A stretch of DNA of 64,000 nt from Trichoplax sp. H2 (lineage: Eukaryota; Placozoa; Uniplacotomia; Trichoplacea). This document shows positions 25,601-36,632 of this stretch, piece by piece. Below the pieces are notes generated by a model. That model had not been told where the DNA came from, made no database searches, and was given only the letters and a program-made list of their open reading frames with translations. The stretch's first letter is position 1. Each line of letters begins with the position of its first letter. Location: assembly GCA_003344405.1 (NCBI GenBank), contig NOWV01000071.1, positions 298,457 to 362,456 on the forward strand. Reading direction: 5' to 3'. A program made the translations under genes and the position numbers.

Positions 25601-28600
25601 AATAAAATAATCTCCTTAAGTTTCATTCCCAACTAATTGTAATATGTTATTTACTATATTAGAAATGATTATTGAACATTTAGAAGCCTGCGAAGTCAGT
25701 AATCCCAAACAAGTAAAGATGGCATCAACTCTGTTTCAGGTTATCAAGCTAATTTTCTATCTTGCCCAAATTTTTACTATTGAACAATTAACTTTATTTT
25801 AATTATGCATTTTACACTGTAGATCATGTTGCTAAAGAAACATTGCTAATATTTAAAAATTTCATGCTCTATTTTTCATTTGATAAAGGTTAGGGCCAGT
25901 GATTTATCGGAAGTGTTAACTAATAGAACCACCCTCACGGGAGGAGAAAAAATATATTCACCGGTTGAGTTATCAAAAGCTATCAATATCAGAGATGCGT
26001 TGGCCAAAGGAATTTATAGCAGATTATTCGTTTGGATTGTCAATAAAATCAATCATTCTATCTATAAATTTTTGGTAAGAATATATAGCAATTTGTACGA
26101 TGTATACGAGTACATGTGTCTCAATTCCAAAGTAGCATAACTGCAAGTATTGTATAGCTGCTCTTAATGAAAAAGCTCGCCTTTCAATCCTTACATAGAC
26201 TAATAAAGCGCATCATCGCACTTCTATCGGAGTTCTTGATATATTCGGATTTGAAAAACTCGAAACTAATAGGTTTGTGATCAAAGTATTACACACTAGG
26301 GTGCAAAAGATGTATTTCTTTATCACTATAATTCCTTCTCTGTCTACCTCAGCTTCGAACAATTGTGTATCAACTTTGCGAATGAAAGCCTACAGCAATA
26401 TTTTGTAAAATATATTTTTAAGCTTGAGCAGGTAAAACGACCTGATAATTTATGATATATAAGAGTTTTCAATGTCATTAAATTGTCATCTCTAATGATA
26501 CAGTCAGAATATACGAAAGAAGGCATAAATTGGCAGGGAATTAAATTCACAGATAATCAAAACATTCTTGATATGATTGCCTATAAACAAATGAACATTA
26601 TATCGATTATTGATGAAGAAAGTCGTTTTCCCAGAGTAAGAATGCCAATACACTAGCTTATCTACAACTGATTTATGCGTTTATAACTTGTAACTTTAAT
26701 CGAATAGCTATCCTATTGAAAATGTCTCTATGGTTTACTCTAGGGTACAGATAGTACAATGCTATCAAAGTTACATCAACATCACGCTAAGAACTCAGCT
26801 TACGTGAAGCCTAAATCTCAAATGGAGGCTAACTTTGGAATCCGCCATTACGCTGGTGTAGTGAAATATCAGAGTAGAGGTACAGCAACATTAATACTGA
26901 AATAATTTTGATTGCGTTCGCATAATGGATAGATGCAAGTCTTGAAATAATGCCATACTCAACATGATGTCATTAACTATTCTAAAATATTTTCTGATCT
27001 ATAGAAATGTTGGAAAAGAATCGTGACACATTTGGTGGTGATTTATTAGAGGTCGTAAAATCGAGTGGCTTAGTGCTGTTACGAGAACTATTCGAGAAAG
27101 ATCTGGCACAAGAATCACGTAAAATGCCATTAACTGTTGGTATTCAGTTTAAGAAATCACTCGACTCTTTATTGAGAACATTAGGCGATTGTCAGCCCAT
27201 GTTTATAAGATGTATAAAACCGAACAATGGGAAGCAACCAAAAGTATTTGATAGATTAGTTTGCACTCGACAGCTTAGATATTCTGGAATGATGGAGACA
27301 ATTAAAATTCGTGTCGCTGGATATCCAGTTAGACACTTGTATACAGACTTTATCAAACGTTATGGCATACTCGATTCCAAGCTTCCCCACATTAACAAAA
27401 TAAAAAGTGCAAAGGATGCTTCATCCCGTATTATGGCTAAAATAAATGTAAAGTCTGGCTATCAATTGGGAAAAACAAAATTATTCTTGAAAGATAATGT
27501 TCAAGAATCATTAGAAAAGGCCCGTGAAGAATCTTTACACAAATCTGTGATAACTATCCAGAAAACTTATCGCGGCTACCTGTGTCGTAGTAGCTACATA
27601 GAACTGAGAAATGCAGTTATAGTTATTCAAAAAAATTGGAAGGCTAAGACTACAAGAGAGAAATATATTAAAGTACATGTGTATATTTCATTTAGATCAT
27701 TGCTAAACTGGACTACTTTATAACTTGATTAACGATAAATATCGTCGGAGAATTTAATTAATATGATAATATTCTGTTTTAGATGAGTACTGGCTTTACT
27801 CGACTACAGGCTATCATAACAAGCAACCGAATAGCAAATGACTATAAGGCAAAGAGAAATATTATTTGTCGGTTACAGGTACATGAAATAAAATCAAAGT
27901 GATATTACGTCTTGCCTATCAGCTATAAATTGATGATTAGTTAATTGATACACATTATTTTCTCATACGTATACTTTTTCTCACAGCCTCACCTGAGAGG
28001 TTATCTTGTTAGGCAAGATTTCAAAATAAAAAAAGCTAGTGTTATAAGGATTCAATCTATGATTAGAATGATGATTGCAAGGAAATTATATCGCCAGGCT
28101 ATTGAACAAGTATGCAGAATTTATACTTTTATATTTTGTAATCGTTTGCTGAAACAGCATTTAATCGATTCCAGAAACGACGACGTGAAGAGATTGAGCA
28201 AATACGAATTTCAGAGGAAAAGAAACTCGCCAAAAAAATGGACAAGGAAAAAGCTCGTAAACAAGCGGAAGTGCTTCAACAGGTTTGCATCTGTAAAGTT
28301 ACGAAAAAAAAATCTATTTTGAAAGCATCTTTCTATGCAATGTGACCATCTTAATGTCAGCCTTGTTGTATCGTATCTTAGCCATTCTATAGCTGAAAAC
28401 GCTGACAGTAATAAAATGCAAAATATTTTACTATCTCAACAATTGTAGCTGAATATATTGTGACTTTATCAGTAACCTAATCTTATAATATGGATATTCT
28501 TTTACATTAGCAACGCCTTCAAGAAATTGAGAAAGCAAAACAAGATAATGAAGAAAGAGAACGTCGGGAATTTCAAGAGAAACAAATTAGAATAGAACTA

Positions 28601-31600
28601 GCTAAGAGTAAAGCAGATGAAGAAGTTGATCATTCACAAGTGGTTCGAACTAACTTACCAATATACTTCTATAACTGTAACCTGTTATTATTACCACTTA
28701 TTTGAATACGAATTAATTAATTGCATTTAAATAATCAATTAGGTGGATCAAATGTTTGACTTCCTTCCACCTGATGATGAGAAAACTGAATCTACACCGG
28801 TTCATTTTTCATTTTATGATTTAATATCGCCGTAACAATGAAGCTGAAATTATTTTGCATATCTAATCCGCATGTAATACTGCTTTTTTTATATATAGGA
28901 TTTGTCCGAAACTACTAAAGATGTTCGAAATAGCATTAAAAAAAGCAGCTCCACAACTGTATGTACTCTTATTTGAATTGATTACTATGCTGCAATATTA
29001 TGACAGTGTCTTGCACAAGATTGCCAGTGTTACATGCCACGGAACTGTAGTTGATTTATTACAAAATAATTTTTGACTGTTGCTAGATGGAAGATAATAT
29101 TTCAAACTACCAGTTTTCAAAGTTTGCGGCTACTTACTTTGTCGGCGATGCTACCGGTGTCATTCTGCGAAAGCCTATCAAGCGGCCATTACTCGACTTA
29201 GTAAATGAACAAGATAGAGCCGTAAGTAGAACATTATCCTGCAATGTCGTTAACTAAATAAATAACTGCAGCAACGATTGCGAAATTCTAACAATACATA
29301 TGCATATATATTTTCAATGACTTTATTTGCTTACTTGAGCAATTTAAAAATGCAAACTCTGCATGACGTCCTAACATTACCACTATTTTCTTAAGATTGC
29401 CTTGTCGATATGGATTGCAATATTAAGATTCATGGGAGACCTTCCAGAGCCAAAAGCCGCAGCTCAGCCATCACCGTTGCAGGTATGTGCAATAATGTTT
29501 TAGTTGCTACTTTATAGTGATGAATGTTAATGCCGAAATTTTCTTTACCCTTTTGAATTATTAGCCTCAACAGCAAATTGACGACACGGATGCCCCTGAA
29601 GCTTCCTTATCTATAATTCATAAACTGTATAACAAGACAATAGGACGTAAAGCCCCAAAGCATAAGAAATTTTTGGAATCTCAAAGCGGTGACTCTGTTA
29701 AAAGTGGTCGTTCGGTAATACTAATTATGCATCCTACACGTGTATGAGTACTGAAGCTGTTATTACCTTAATTTAAGATGATAGATAGAGATAAAAATTA
29801 TGCCCTAACATTTAAATTTCGTATTGTAGTTGAATTATAGCGAAATACTTGCAATTTTCGGATATCGGTAATGCGCCAGGTTATAACTTCCATGTTTTGG
29901 TTTACATTTAGGGTAGTTATGGTAAATCGGTTTTAAAATATTTCTCAATATCTCAAAGAAAGAAGAGCAAACATAGGGTATAAACGCATTGCATGCTCAA
30001 TTATGATATATTACAATTAATAATTAAGTTCTTAATCACTTTCTTCCATTCTTTAATATTTAACAATACCAGACTGAAATCAGTAGCATAACAAAGCAGG
30101 GTAAAGAGGAAGAACTAGATGCCACTATAAAAGAGGCTGCAGGTTTTTTGCAAAAGCATACCACCAATCTAGAGAAAATACGATTTATCATAGGCCATGG
30201 TATTCAAAGAAAGGATCTTCGGTATTGCCTAAATTAATAACTTTTAGCAACCGTCAGATTTTATATTTGCAAGATACTGACGCGAACTAAAAACCTACAT
30301 TGTAGAGATGAGATTTATTGCCAACTATGCAAGCAACTTACCGAGAATCATTTAAAATCAAGTTATGCGCGTGGATGGATATTGATGTCATTGTGTTTGG
30401 GATGTTTTACTCCTAGTAGTAAAGTTAGCTTTAGGACATGTTGCAATCAATAAAAATCATTGTAGCTTTAAAGTGTCTGTAAGGACTAATAACGATATGT
30501 ATTTATTAGTTGGAAAAATATTTGGTGTGTTTCATCCGTGAAGGCCCAGCTGGATACGCTCCTTACTGCGAAGAACGTCTGAACCGAACGTATGCAAATG
30601 GTGCACGACAGCAGCCTCCTTGTTGGTTAGAATTACAGGTGACAGCATTGCCTCTATAGATTATTTTGATAACCCTCCAATTTTATGTTGCAATCTACGT
30701 CAAAATGTAATACAGATTCCTTATACGTGTATTATAGGCTACAAAATTAAAAGAGCCGATCAATATTCCATTAACCTTCATGGATGGAACTAATACAACA
30801 GCAACGGCCGATTCAGCAACCACGGCAAAAGAATTATGTGCACAACTTGCTCAAAAGAAATCTATGAAAGAAAAATTCGGATTTTCTTTATATATTGCAT
30901 TACATGATAAAGTAACTAGTACTGCTAAAGTTAAAAATTGTAAAGTGAAATATGTTACAAAAATCAAAATTCGAAATTAATGGTAATTGATGTTGCAATT
31001 CACAATAGGTATCCTGTTTAGGGAGTGGAGATGACCACGTTATGGATGCAGTTGCTCAGTGTGAAGTATACGCTAGAGAGCAAGGATATCCTGAACGCCA
31101 TACTCCTTGGCGTATGTTCTTTCGTAAGGAAATATTCGCGCCTTGGCAAAACGGTACTAATGATCCAGTTAGTACCAATCTTATATATTATCAGATCATT
31201 CGCGGAGTTCAACATGGAGAATACAAATGTGACAAGGTTTGTGAGATAGACTTCATTTCTGGATATTTATCGTAATACGCCGTGTATTTAAAAGCTACTG
31301 ACCAGATTATGTTCTCCATTGTTTCTCTTAACCTGTGCTTTTATATGTTTCAATAGGATGAAGAATTAGCTGAAATTGCTGCTCAGCAATATTATATTGA
31401 GTATGGAGGACATCTAAAGAAAGATAAATTGTGCGAAATGTTGGATAATTATATTCCAAAATCTTCGTTGCAAGGAACTAAGCAATCGAAAGTAATCGAT
31501 AAGTGGGCAATGATGGTTTCAAATTCTTTTAAAAAGGTAATTTAGGATCTCTAACTCATTTTGCCAATTTTCTACGTACTGTAAGAAGTAAAACCAAATC

Positions 31601-34600
31601 CTGACCCTAAACTGATATTTCTGGTATATTTATTTATGAAAGGCATACTACACACAAAACAGAATTGAGAGACAGCAAGTTAAGGAAGGCTTAGTTAACT
31701 TTGCAATGAACAGATGGCCATTATTTTTCTCTCGATTTTACGAGGCTTTTAAATTTTCTGGACCAAGTCTACCAAAAAATGAAGTTATTATTGCTGTAAA
31801 CTGGACTGGAATATATATTGTCGATGAATACGAAAGACTTCTAGCGGAATGTTCATATCCAGAGTTAGCAAATGTTACGAGTACCATGTAAGTACGATAA
31901 TAACCGCCAACTATAAATATGCTAAACTAACTATTGCTATAATTGCTGCACATAGGAGTAGTTCAAAGCATGGCAGCAGTTTCTCGTTTACGACGATAAA
32001 AGGCGACGAGTACATGTTTACATCAACCAATGGTGAGGATATAAAGAATTTAGTTGGTGGCTTTCTTGATGGTCTACGCCAAAGATCGAAATATGTTGTA
32101 GCAATTATGGATTATAGTAATCCAAGTAAGCTATTTATTATTGTAGAGAGTACAGTAACGTTATATTTTTTATGTTATTCTAATAATAGTTTACAATTAT
32201 CATGAATCATATTTTAACAGCTGGCTCTTAATTTTAAAACTGTAATTATAGGCGACGGATCTTCAGTACTTAGTTTTAAGAAAGGAGACTTAATCAAGCT
32301 ATCGGATCTAGTAAAAGATATTTCATCCCATGTTGGTTGGAAACACGGAAATTGTCTCCGTACTGGCCGTTCCGGTGATTTTCCTGCAGAATGTGTATAT
32401 CAAATCCCTACTCTCGTTAAACCTCCAGATGATATCGTGGTTGGTATTAATGATTTTGAACATTGTTCTGCTACAGAAATCTAGTGATCATGGGATTCTC
32501 TCAATAATACATTATCACTAAGGAAGCGACATTTATTTTCCTATTACTACCAATTATTTTGATCAAATTACATTACGTTTGTAAATTTAGGAAGCTCTAG
32601 CTAATTATGGATCCCAAGTTTATCGAAAGAATTTAAATGGTGGACTGGATCCTAACAGGGTCGATGAAAGTAGCTACGATGGAAGTGAAACATATACACT
32701 GGAATCTTACGCGCAGGAAAATTTTACACCTTATAAAAAATCTATGCAAAAAACTATATCAAGGTCAGGATTTAGGAGAAAAGAAAAAGACAGAAGTTGG
32801 ATTTGCTCTCGGGTATATATAAAATTTATAGTTTTGTAATAAGCTGAAACGAATTGAAAAAAGAGTACACTTCATTTACCTGTTTTAATTATAATTATCA
32901 CTATCACAGGAGCCAATAAAACATCCATTACTGAAAAATTTGATTGAACAGGATGAGTTGTGTTCTGATGCTGTTAGAATTTTCTTAGGTTAGTAAACAT
33001 ACCAAATCAATTATAATTGAAAGCTTTAATGATTGTATACTGGGTATATCGATCAGGATACCCAGTCACCCTGGAGATACAAAAACACTTTCAGTAGTCT
33101 TTTCATTTAATGCATTTCACATTGCTAACATACACGTATATATTTTAGCTATTATGAAGTATATGGGAGACTACCCTTCTAGGAAGTCAAGACACAATAC
33201 TGAACTTACAGATGCCATATTTGAGCCCGCTATTCTACAGGTCAAACTTTTTCCATGTAAAATAACCTTAATGCGGTCGCGTTAATAATTTCTAACGGCT
33301 TACACTACCTTAATTATACCACAGAAAGTACTTTGCGATGAAGTCTATTGTCAAATTATGAAACAGTTAACTGAGAATAAGATAAGGTTAGGACGGTGCT
33401 TATGTAAAATTATATGAATTTCGGTAAGGATTGATAATATATAATTGATGGCCATATCTTTATAATAATTGTTATGAAAACAATCTCATTAAATTTTAGT
33501 CAAAGTGAAGAAAGAGGGTGGGAACTATTTTGGCTATGTACCGGTTGCCTCTTGCCAACGTAAGATACTCCTACATTCGTATATCAGTACGTATAATGGT
33601 CGTAATTGATTACTGCAGAAAAGCTAATTTTACTACGTTTCTCATTTTGCTAAAATAACTACAGGAATTCTCTAGTGAGGGAAGTTAATACTTTTTTGGT
33701 GTCCCGTAAGGTTAACAATCCCATAGCCCAAGATTGTATATCTAGATTGAGAAAGCTCCTCAGGTACGTTGTAATAATTTCTGTTCCTCTACTAGGTTAT
33801 TTATCAGCTTTATTGCTGTAAAATTAAATTTTAAATCAGTCGTTATGATATCTAGCAAATTAATCAACGCGCCTTATGTTTTTGCAACATCTAGAAGTGG
33901 ACCTCGTAAATATCCGCCACATGTTGTAGAAGTACAAGCTATCCAGGTTTCTTGTGAAATCACATTGTGATATTGTTCTCAATTGTAATTCTACCTAACG
34001 CTATCAATTTTTCCGTAGCAAAAGACAATCAAGTTAATGCATAAAATTTACTTCCCTGATGAAAGCTATCACGCGTTCGATATTAGCTCATCCATAAAGG
34101 CAAGAGATTTATGTCAGGCTATCATTGCTCGTATGCAGCTTACGTCCGGCAATGGCTTCAGCTTGTTTGTAAGAATGGCTGATAAATGTAAGATAAGCAT
34201 TGCGTTTAATTTGCATAATTTACTTATTGATTACTGAATTGTGGATTAAAATATCAGTTGTTAGCATACCAGAAGGAGATTACTTGTTTGATTTTATACG
34301 TCATGTCTCTGAATGGGTAAAGGCCAATATACGAGGGAAAGAAGGTAAGATTTCGTGAAATAAAACTTCTTTACTATATTAGCCTTACACTAAAGATTTT
34401 TATTTAACTGCTGAAGATAAAAGTCCAGGTGAACTTGCATATCAGCTGTACTTTATGAGAAAGTTGTGGTCTGATGTTGTTGTTGGAGCTGATAGAAATG
34501 CAGATTTAATATTTCACTATCATCAGGTAGGTTGGAAGAAGTTAATCGTAATTTAATAAATTATCATTCTTTTCCAAAGTAATATCGAAACTATGACTGT

Positions 34601-35687
34601 GTTAGGAATTACCGAAATATCTTCGAGGATATCATAAGTGCGCCAAAGAAGATGCAATCCGATTGGCAGCTTTACAATATCGTGTAAAGCATGGCGATGA
34701 TAATTCTGAACTGAACAATATTCAGTAAGAATCTTTTCGTACAGTAAATATTGTCACTAGAGACAAGGTGCACAGAATTATGAAACTCAACGAATGATTA
34801 ATTTATTGAACATATCAGGAGGTTATTACGCGACTTGGTTCCTTACGATGCTATTGGTAATTTATCAGCAGAAGAATGGGAACAAGTTAGTTTGATTATT
34901 TTAAAGCAAAACTACGTAGTCGATTATTAGTACTGGAATTATTCATGTTGTAATAGTGACGGATTATCATGTTGTTTTAATAAATTGACTTTATTAAGAA
35001 TTCTAAGTACTATCACATTGGAAGGTGCAATATTTTAAAACTACATGTTTATAATCTATCAGGCGATAACTGAATCTTATACTAGTGGTCGAGGAATGAC
35101 TAAACATGATGCCAAAATTGCATTTTTGCAAGAGGTTGAAAAATGGGCTACTTTTGGATCCGCCTTTTTCGATATCAAGGTAGTTTTCTATTTAATTTGT
35201 ATAGAAGTTGTTACAAATAATCTGATCTACTCTTATTATTTTAGCAAACAACTGGACAAGAGCTGCCTGAAAATTTATTAATTGCAATCAACAAGGGTGG
35301 CGTATTCTTTATAAATCCAATCAATAAGGTTGGTCATGTTAGGTTCATGAAACTTTAATAGCTCCATTTTAATTATTATAAAATTTGTCTTTACCAGAAA
35401 ATCATTACACAGTATCCATTCACCAAGATATCCAGCTGGAGTAGCGGAAATGCATACTTTCACATGACGATTGGTGATTCCGTTAATGGAATGAAGTTAC
35501 TGTGTGAAACCCATTTGGTAAATACTTGTAAACATCAGTGTCTGCATTCGTATTTGTTAATCAATCATTTATTGACATCTTACACCTTATATAAAATTTA
35601 TTTTAGGGGTATAAAATGGATGATTTGCTAACCTCTTACATATCACAGCTTATTGCCACGAAAGGTGAAAACAATTCCGGACAATAG
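19646..35687 (+). CDS. MYO7A: Unconventional myosin VII (complete, 52 coding exons)
   Basis: Actin-based motor that works in filopodia, microvilli, adhesion sites and, in vertebrates, hair-cell stereocilia. I joined 52 exons by hand with phase agreement at every junction, giving 6,606 nt or about 2,201 residues; human MYO7A is 2,215. Domain order is motor (1-~735), five IQ motifs (~745-859), charged single-helix region (860-939), MyTH4-1, FERM-1, SH3, MyTH4-2, FERM-2, which is the class VII signature. The start is supported by the MVI opening typical of the family, by A at -3 and G at +4, and by an in-frame stop at 19628. Key motor residues are intact (P-loop GESGAGKT, switch II LDIFGFE). It ends in TAG at 35685-35687. 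Introns are mostly 65-400 nt; intron 2 (20003-23640) is 3.6 kb. Exons are listed under the domain entries below. No frameshift or internal stop was seen. Confidence 0.97.
20003..23640 (+). other. Myosin VII intron 2 (3.6 kb)
   Basis: By far the largest intron of the gene. The left third holds a decayed tandem array (next entry). The rest, about 21,350-23,640, is AT-rich with no supported exon; the 64-codon minus-strand frame at 21814-22005 shows no domain. The length suggests it may host regulatory elements, but none could be identified by eye. Confidence 0.8.
20160..21310. repeat. Decayed tandem array in myosin intron 2, ~80-105-bp unit
   Basis: About twelve copies of a unit containing TAGYCTTGACATAAGTTAAC, then GTTATGCAATGATAATGGAA, GGGGAAATCAACTCAA and TTAATTAAGGATAAAATACA. 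Copies are anchored near 20235, 20325, 20425, 20525, 20620, 20700, 20790, 20895, 20975, 21080, 21185 and 21272. Divergence between copies is considerable, with indels, so the array is old. The neighbouring sequence to about 21,600 keeps traces (TAGCCTGACATGAGTTAGC near 21535). Confidence 0.8.
27526..28109 (+). other. MYO7A: Myosin VII neck: five IQ motifs
   Basis: End of exon 17 (to 27672), exon 18 (27783-27878) and exon 19 (27987-28109). The motifs begin at [14 protein letters not shown] (residue ~745), [50 protein letters not shown] and [15 protein letters not shown]. Each IQ motif binds calmodulin or a related light chain and lengthens the lever arm. Five is the number found in vertebrate and fly myosin VIIa. 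The third lacks the IQ dipeptide and the typical RG pair, so its light-chain binding may be weak. Confidence 0.9.
28175..28642 (+). other. MYO7A: Myosin VII charged single-alpha-helix segment
   Basis: Exons 20 (28175-28282) and 21 (28511-28642) encode about 80 residues dominated by K, R and E in i,i+4 pairing (for example [30 protein letters not shown]-like text). In myosin VII this region forms a stable single helix that extends the lever rather than a dimerising coiled coil. Exon 20 is read in the frame set by the CGATTCCAG acceptor ending at 28174, making intron 19 only 65 nt. An acceptor at 28157 would put the exon into a frame that does not join exon 21. Confidence 0.85.
28743..30638 (+). 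other. MYO7A: Myosin VII linker and first MyTH4 domain
   Basis: Exons 22-30: 28743-28799, 28899-28958, 29087-29221, 29396-29482, 29565-29714, 29912-29977, 30073-30221, 30306-30423, 30510-30638. The linker contains [13 protein letters not shown]. MyTH4 landmarks are [66 protein letters not shown] and [13 protein letters not shown]. MyTH4 packs against the following FERM to bind cargo adaptors and microtubules in related myosins. Exon 26-27 encode a basic, lysine-rich insert ([13 protein letters not shown]) that matches the position of the variable insert in human MYO7A MyTH4-1. Confidence 0.92.
30738..32125 (+). other. MYO7A: Myosin VII first FERM domain
   Basis: Exons 31-35: 30738-30918 (or to 30939, see findings), 31022-31236, 31357-31536, 31643-31887, 31956-32125. 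Landmarks are [88 protein letters not shown] and [13 protein letters not shown]. The three FERM lobes (ubiquitin-like, acyl-CoA-binding-like and PH-like) are all represented. Two donor sites in exon 31 are both in phase. Confidence 0.92.
32252..32439 (+). other. MYO7A: Myosin VII SH3 domain exon
   Basis: Exon 36 encodes about 63 residues with the SH3 pattern [12 protein letters not shown], a central [21 protein letters not shown] and the ending VYQIPT. The ALYDY opening is not canonical, as in other myosin VII SH3 domains. The donor after 32439 (GTG then GTTGGT) is weak but is the only phase-0 option that joins exon 37 (32591-32812), a linker with [10 protein letters not shown] and [13 protein letters not shown]. 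Confidence 0.85.
32591..33946 (+). other. MYO7A: Myosin VII linker and second MyTH4 domain
   Basis: Exons 37-43: 32591-32812, 32910-32988, 33149-33240, 33325-33386, 33500-33559, 33665-33763, 33856-33946. Landmarks are [66 protein letters not shown] and [17 protein letters not shown]. Intron phases alternate without conflict through these seven small exons, which is strong support for the model. Confidence 0.92.
34019..35687 (+). other. MYO7A: Myosin VII second FERM domain and C-terminus
   Basis: Exons 44-52: 34019-34187, 34258-34344, 34417-34526, 34606-34724, 34819-34885, 35063-35179, 35245-35328, 35398-35517, 35607-35687. Landmarks are [95 protein letters not shown] and the terminal [20 protein letters not shown]. 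In fly and mammalian myosin VIIa the C-terminal FERM folds back on the motor to autoinhibit it; two basic residues near the end mediate this, and lysines are present in this tail. The protein ends GENNSGQ before TAG. Confidence 0.93.
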
Positions 35688-36632
35688 TCGATTTACAAAG
35701 ATTGGTAAAATCGTTGTTGTGTGATCATTGCGGAAAAAAGAGTGTCGATCATTTCTAGTAGTTTCTGACGTCGCTAAATTAGTCAGATTGTTAATGAGTA
35801 ATGATAATTCGATTATTAGCGGACGTTAATAGATTGGTATCCTCTAAAGCTAGAGATTTTTGCATTACTCGACTTTATTACTGTAGATAACAGAAACTGA
35901 TATGAGCTTATTTTGTAAACCGGAATAACAACCGACCACATGATGATGACACAACCGTAATATTATTCTTCTCATCTAATGTACATGCTAACTTTCCCTT
36001 AAATCAGCCTTGAATACAGCCTAAGTTAACAAAGAAAAGATTATTTAGAAGTATTGTTTTATGGCGTTACACCATGAAGGATATTAGATTTAGCCGGCAA
36101 TACAAACCCAGAAAATGTAATAGTATAGTAAATCGTTTACATATATTAAATTGTCCTCTTTATATCACATATTGCTTATTCACGATGAAACTAGAATAAT
36201 GACAAATACCATCATTTTATAAATTTCGTTTCTATAGCTTTATTTTGAGTAGAAATTAAGACATATGTAACTATCCTTACAAGTTCATGATATAATACAA
36301 TCTTTAGTTACTATTCTTGTTATTAACCAGCTTATCAGCATTGCATTTGAAAGCTGGTGGACTGTTTTCGAATTCTTATAGTTTTACTGATTTAATTTCG
36401 ATCGCAGTAGCAGTCTTGTATGATTTCTGACTAGACATGTTTTTATAATCCACTATCTGCGATAATATCTACATTCAAGAGTAGTTTACAAATTTATAAA
36501 AATACGGATGACCTTCCTATGATTTGCTGTACTAGAACCGAAAAAAGAATATTGACAAAATATTGGCTATGGAATAAAACTTAGTATGATACCATTTAAA
36601 TAATGAATTGCATAGCATGATATACTTCTCTA
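35688..36632. other. Shared 3' intergenic space between the myosin and CAP-Gly genes
   Basis: The 945 bp between the two stop codons must hold both 3' UTRs because the genes point at each other. A TTTATT at 36239-36244 reads as AATAAA on the minus strand, about 390 nt past the CAP-Gly stop, and is a reasonable poly(A) signal for it. No clear AATAAA was found for the myosin within the first few hundred bases; one at about 36,573 (GGAATAAAAC) would lie beyond the CAP-Gly stop and make the transcripts overlap. Confidence 0.5.

Larger units (their letters stand above)
19646..27525 (+). other. MYO7A: Myosin VII motor domain exons 1-17
   Basis: ATP hydrolysis and actin binding. Exons: 19646-19663, 19889-20002, 23641-23721, 23915-23989, 24230-24414, 24524-24645, 24732-24874, 25061-25174, 25295-25363, 25474-25558, 25663-25739, 25889-26074, 26199-26272, 26353-26431, 26504-26635, 26744-26879, 27005-27672 (the last also encodes the first IQ motifs). 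The N-terminal SH3-like subdomain begins [14 protein letters not shown]. The P-loop GESGAGKT is residues 159-166 at 24525-24548. Switch [11 protein letters not shown] starts at residue 208 (24758). Switch II LDIFGFE is residues 436-442 (26235-26255). The exon 17 block holds [12 protein letters not shown], the [12 protein letters not shown] relay/SH1 region and the converter end [11 protein letters not shown]. The first coding exon is only 18 nt. Intron 10 uses a GC donor. Confidence 0.95.

Noticed and set aside
28110-28322. Open frame 27945-28322 reading straight through intron 19 and the next exon
   Set aside because: It uses a frame in the second half that cannot join exon 21; the acceptor at 28174 restores the charged-helix frame and phase 0 at both ends.
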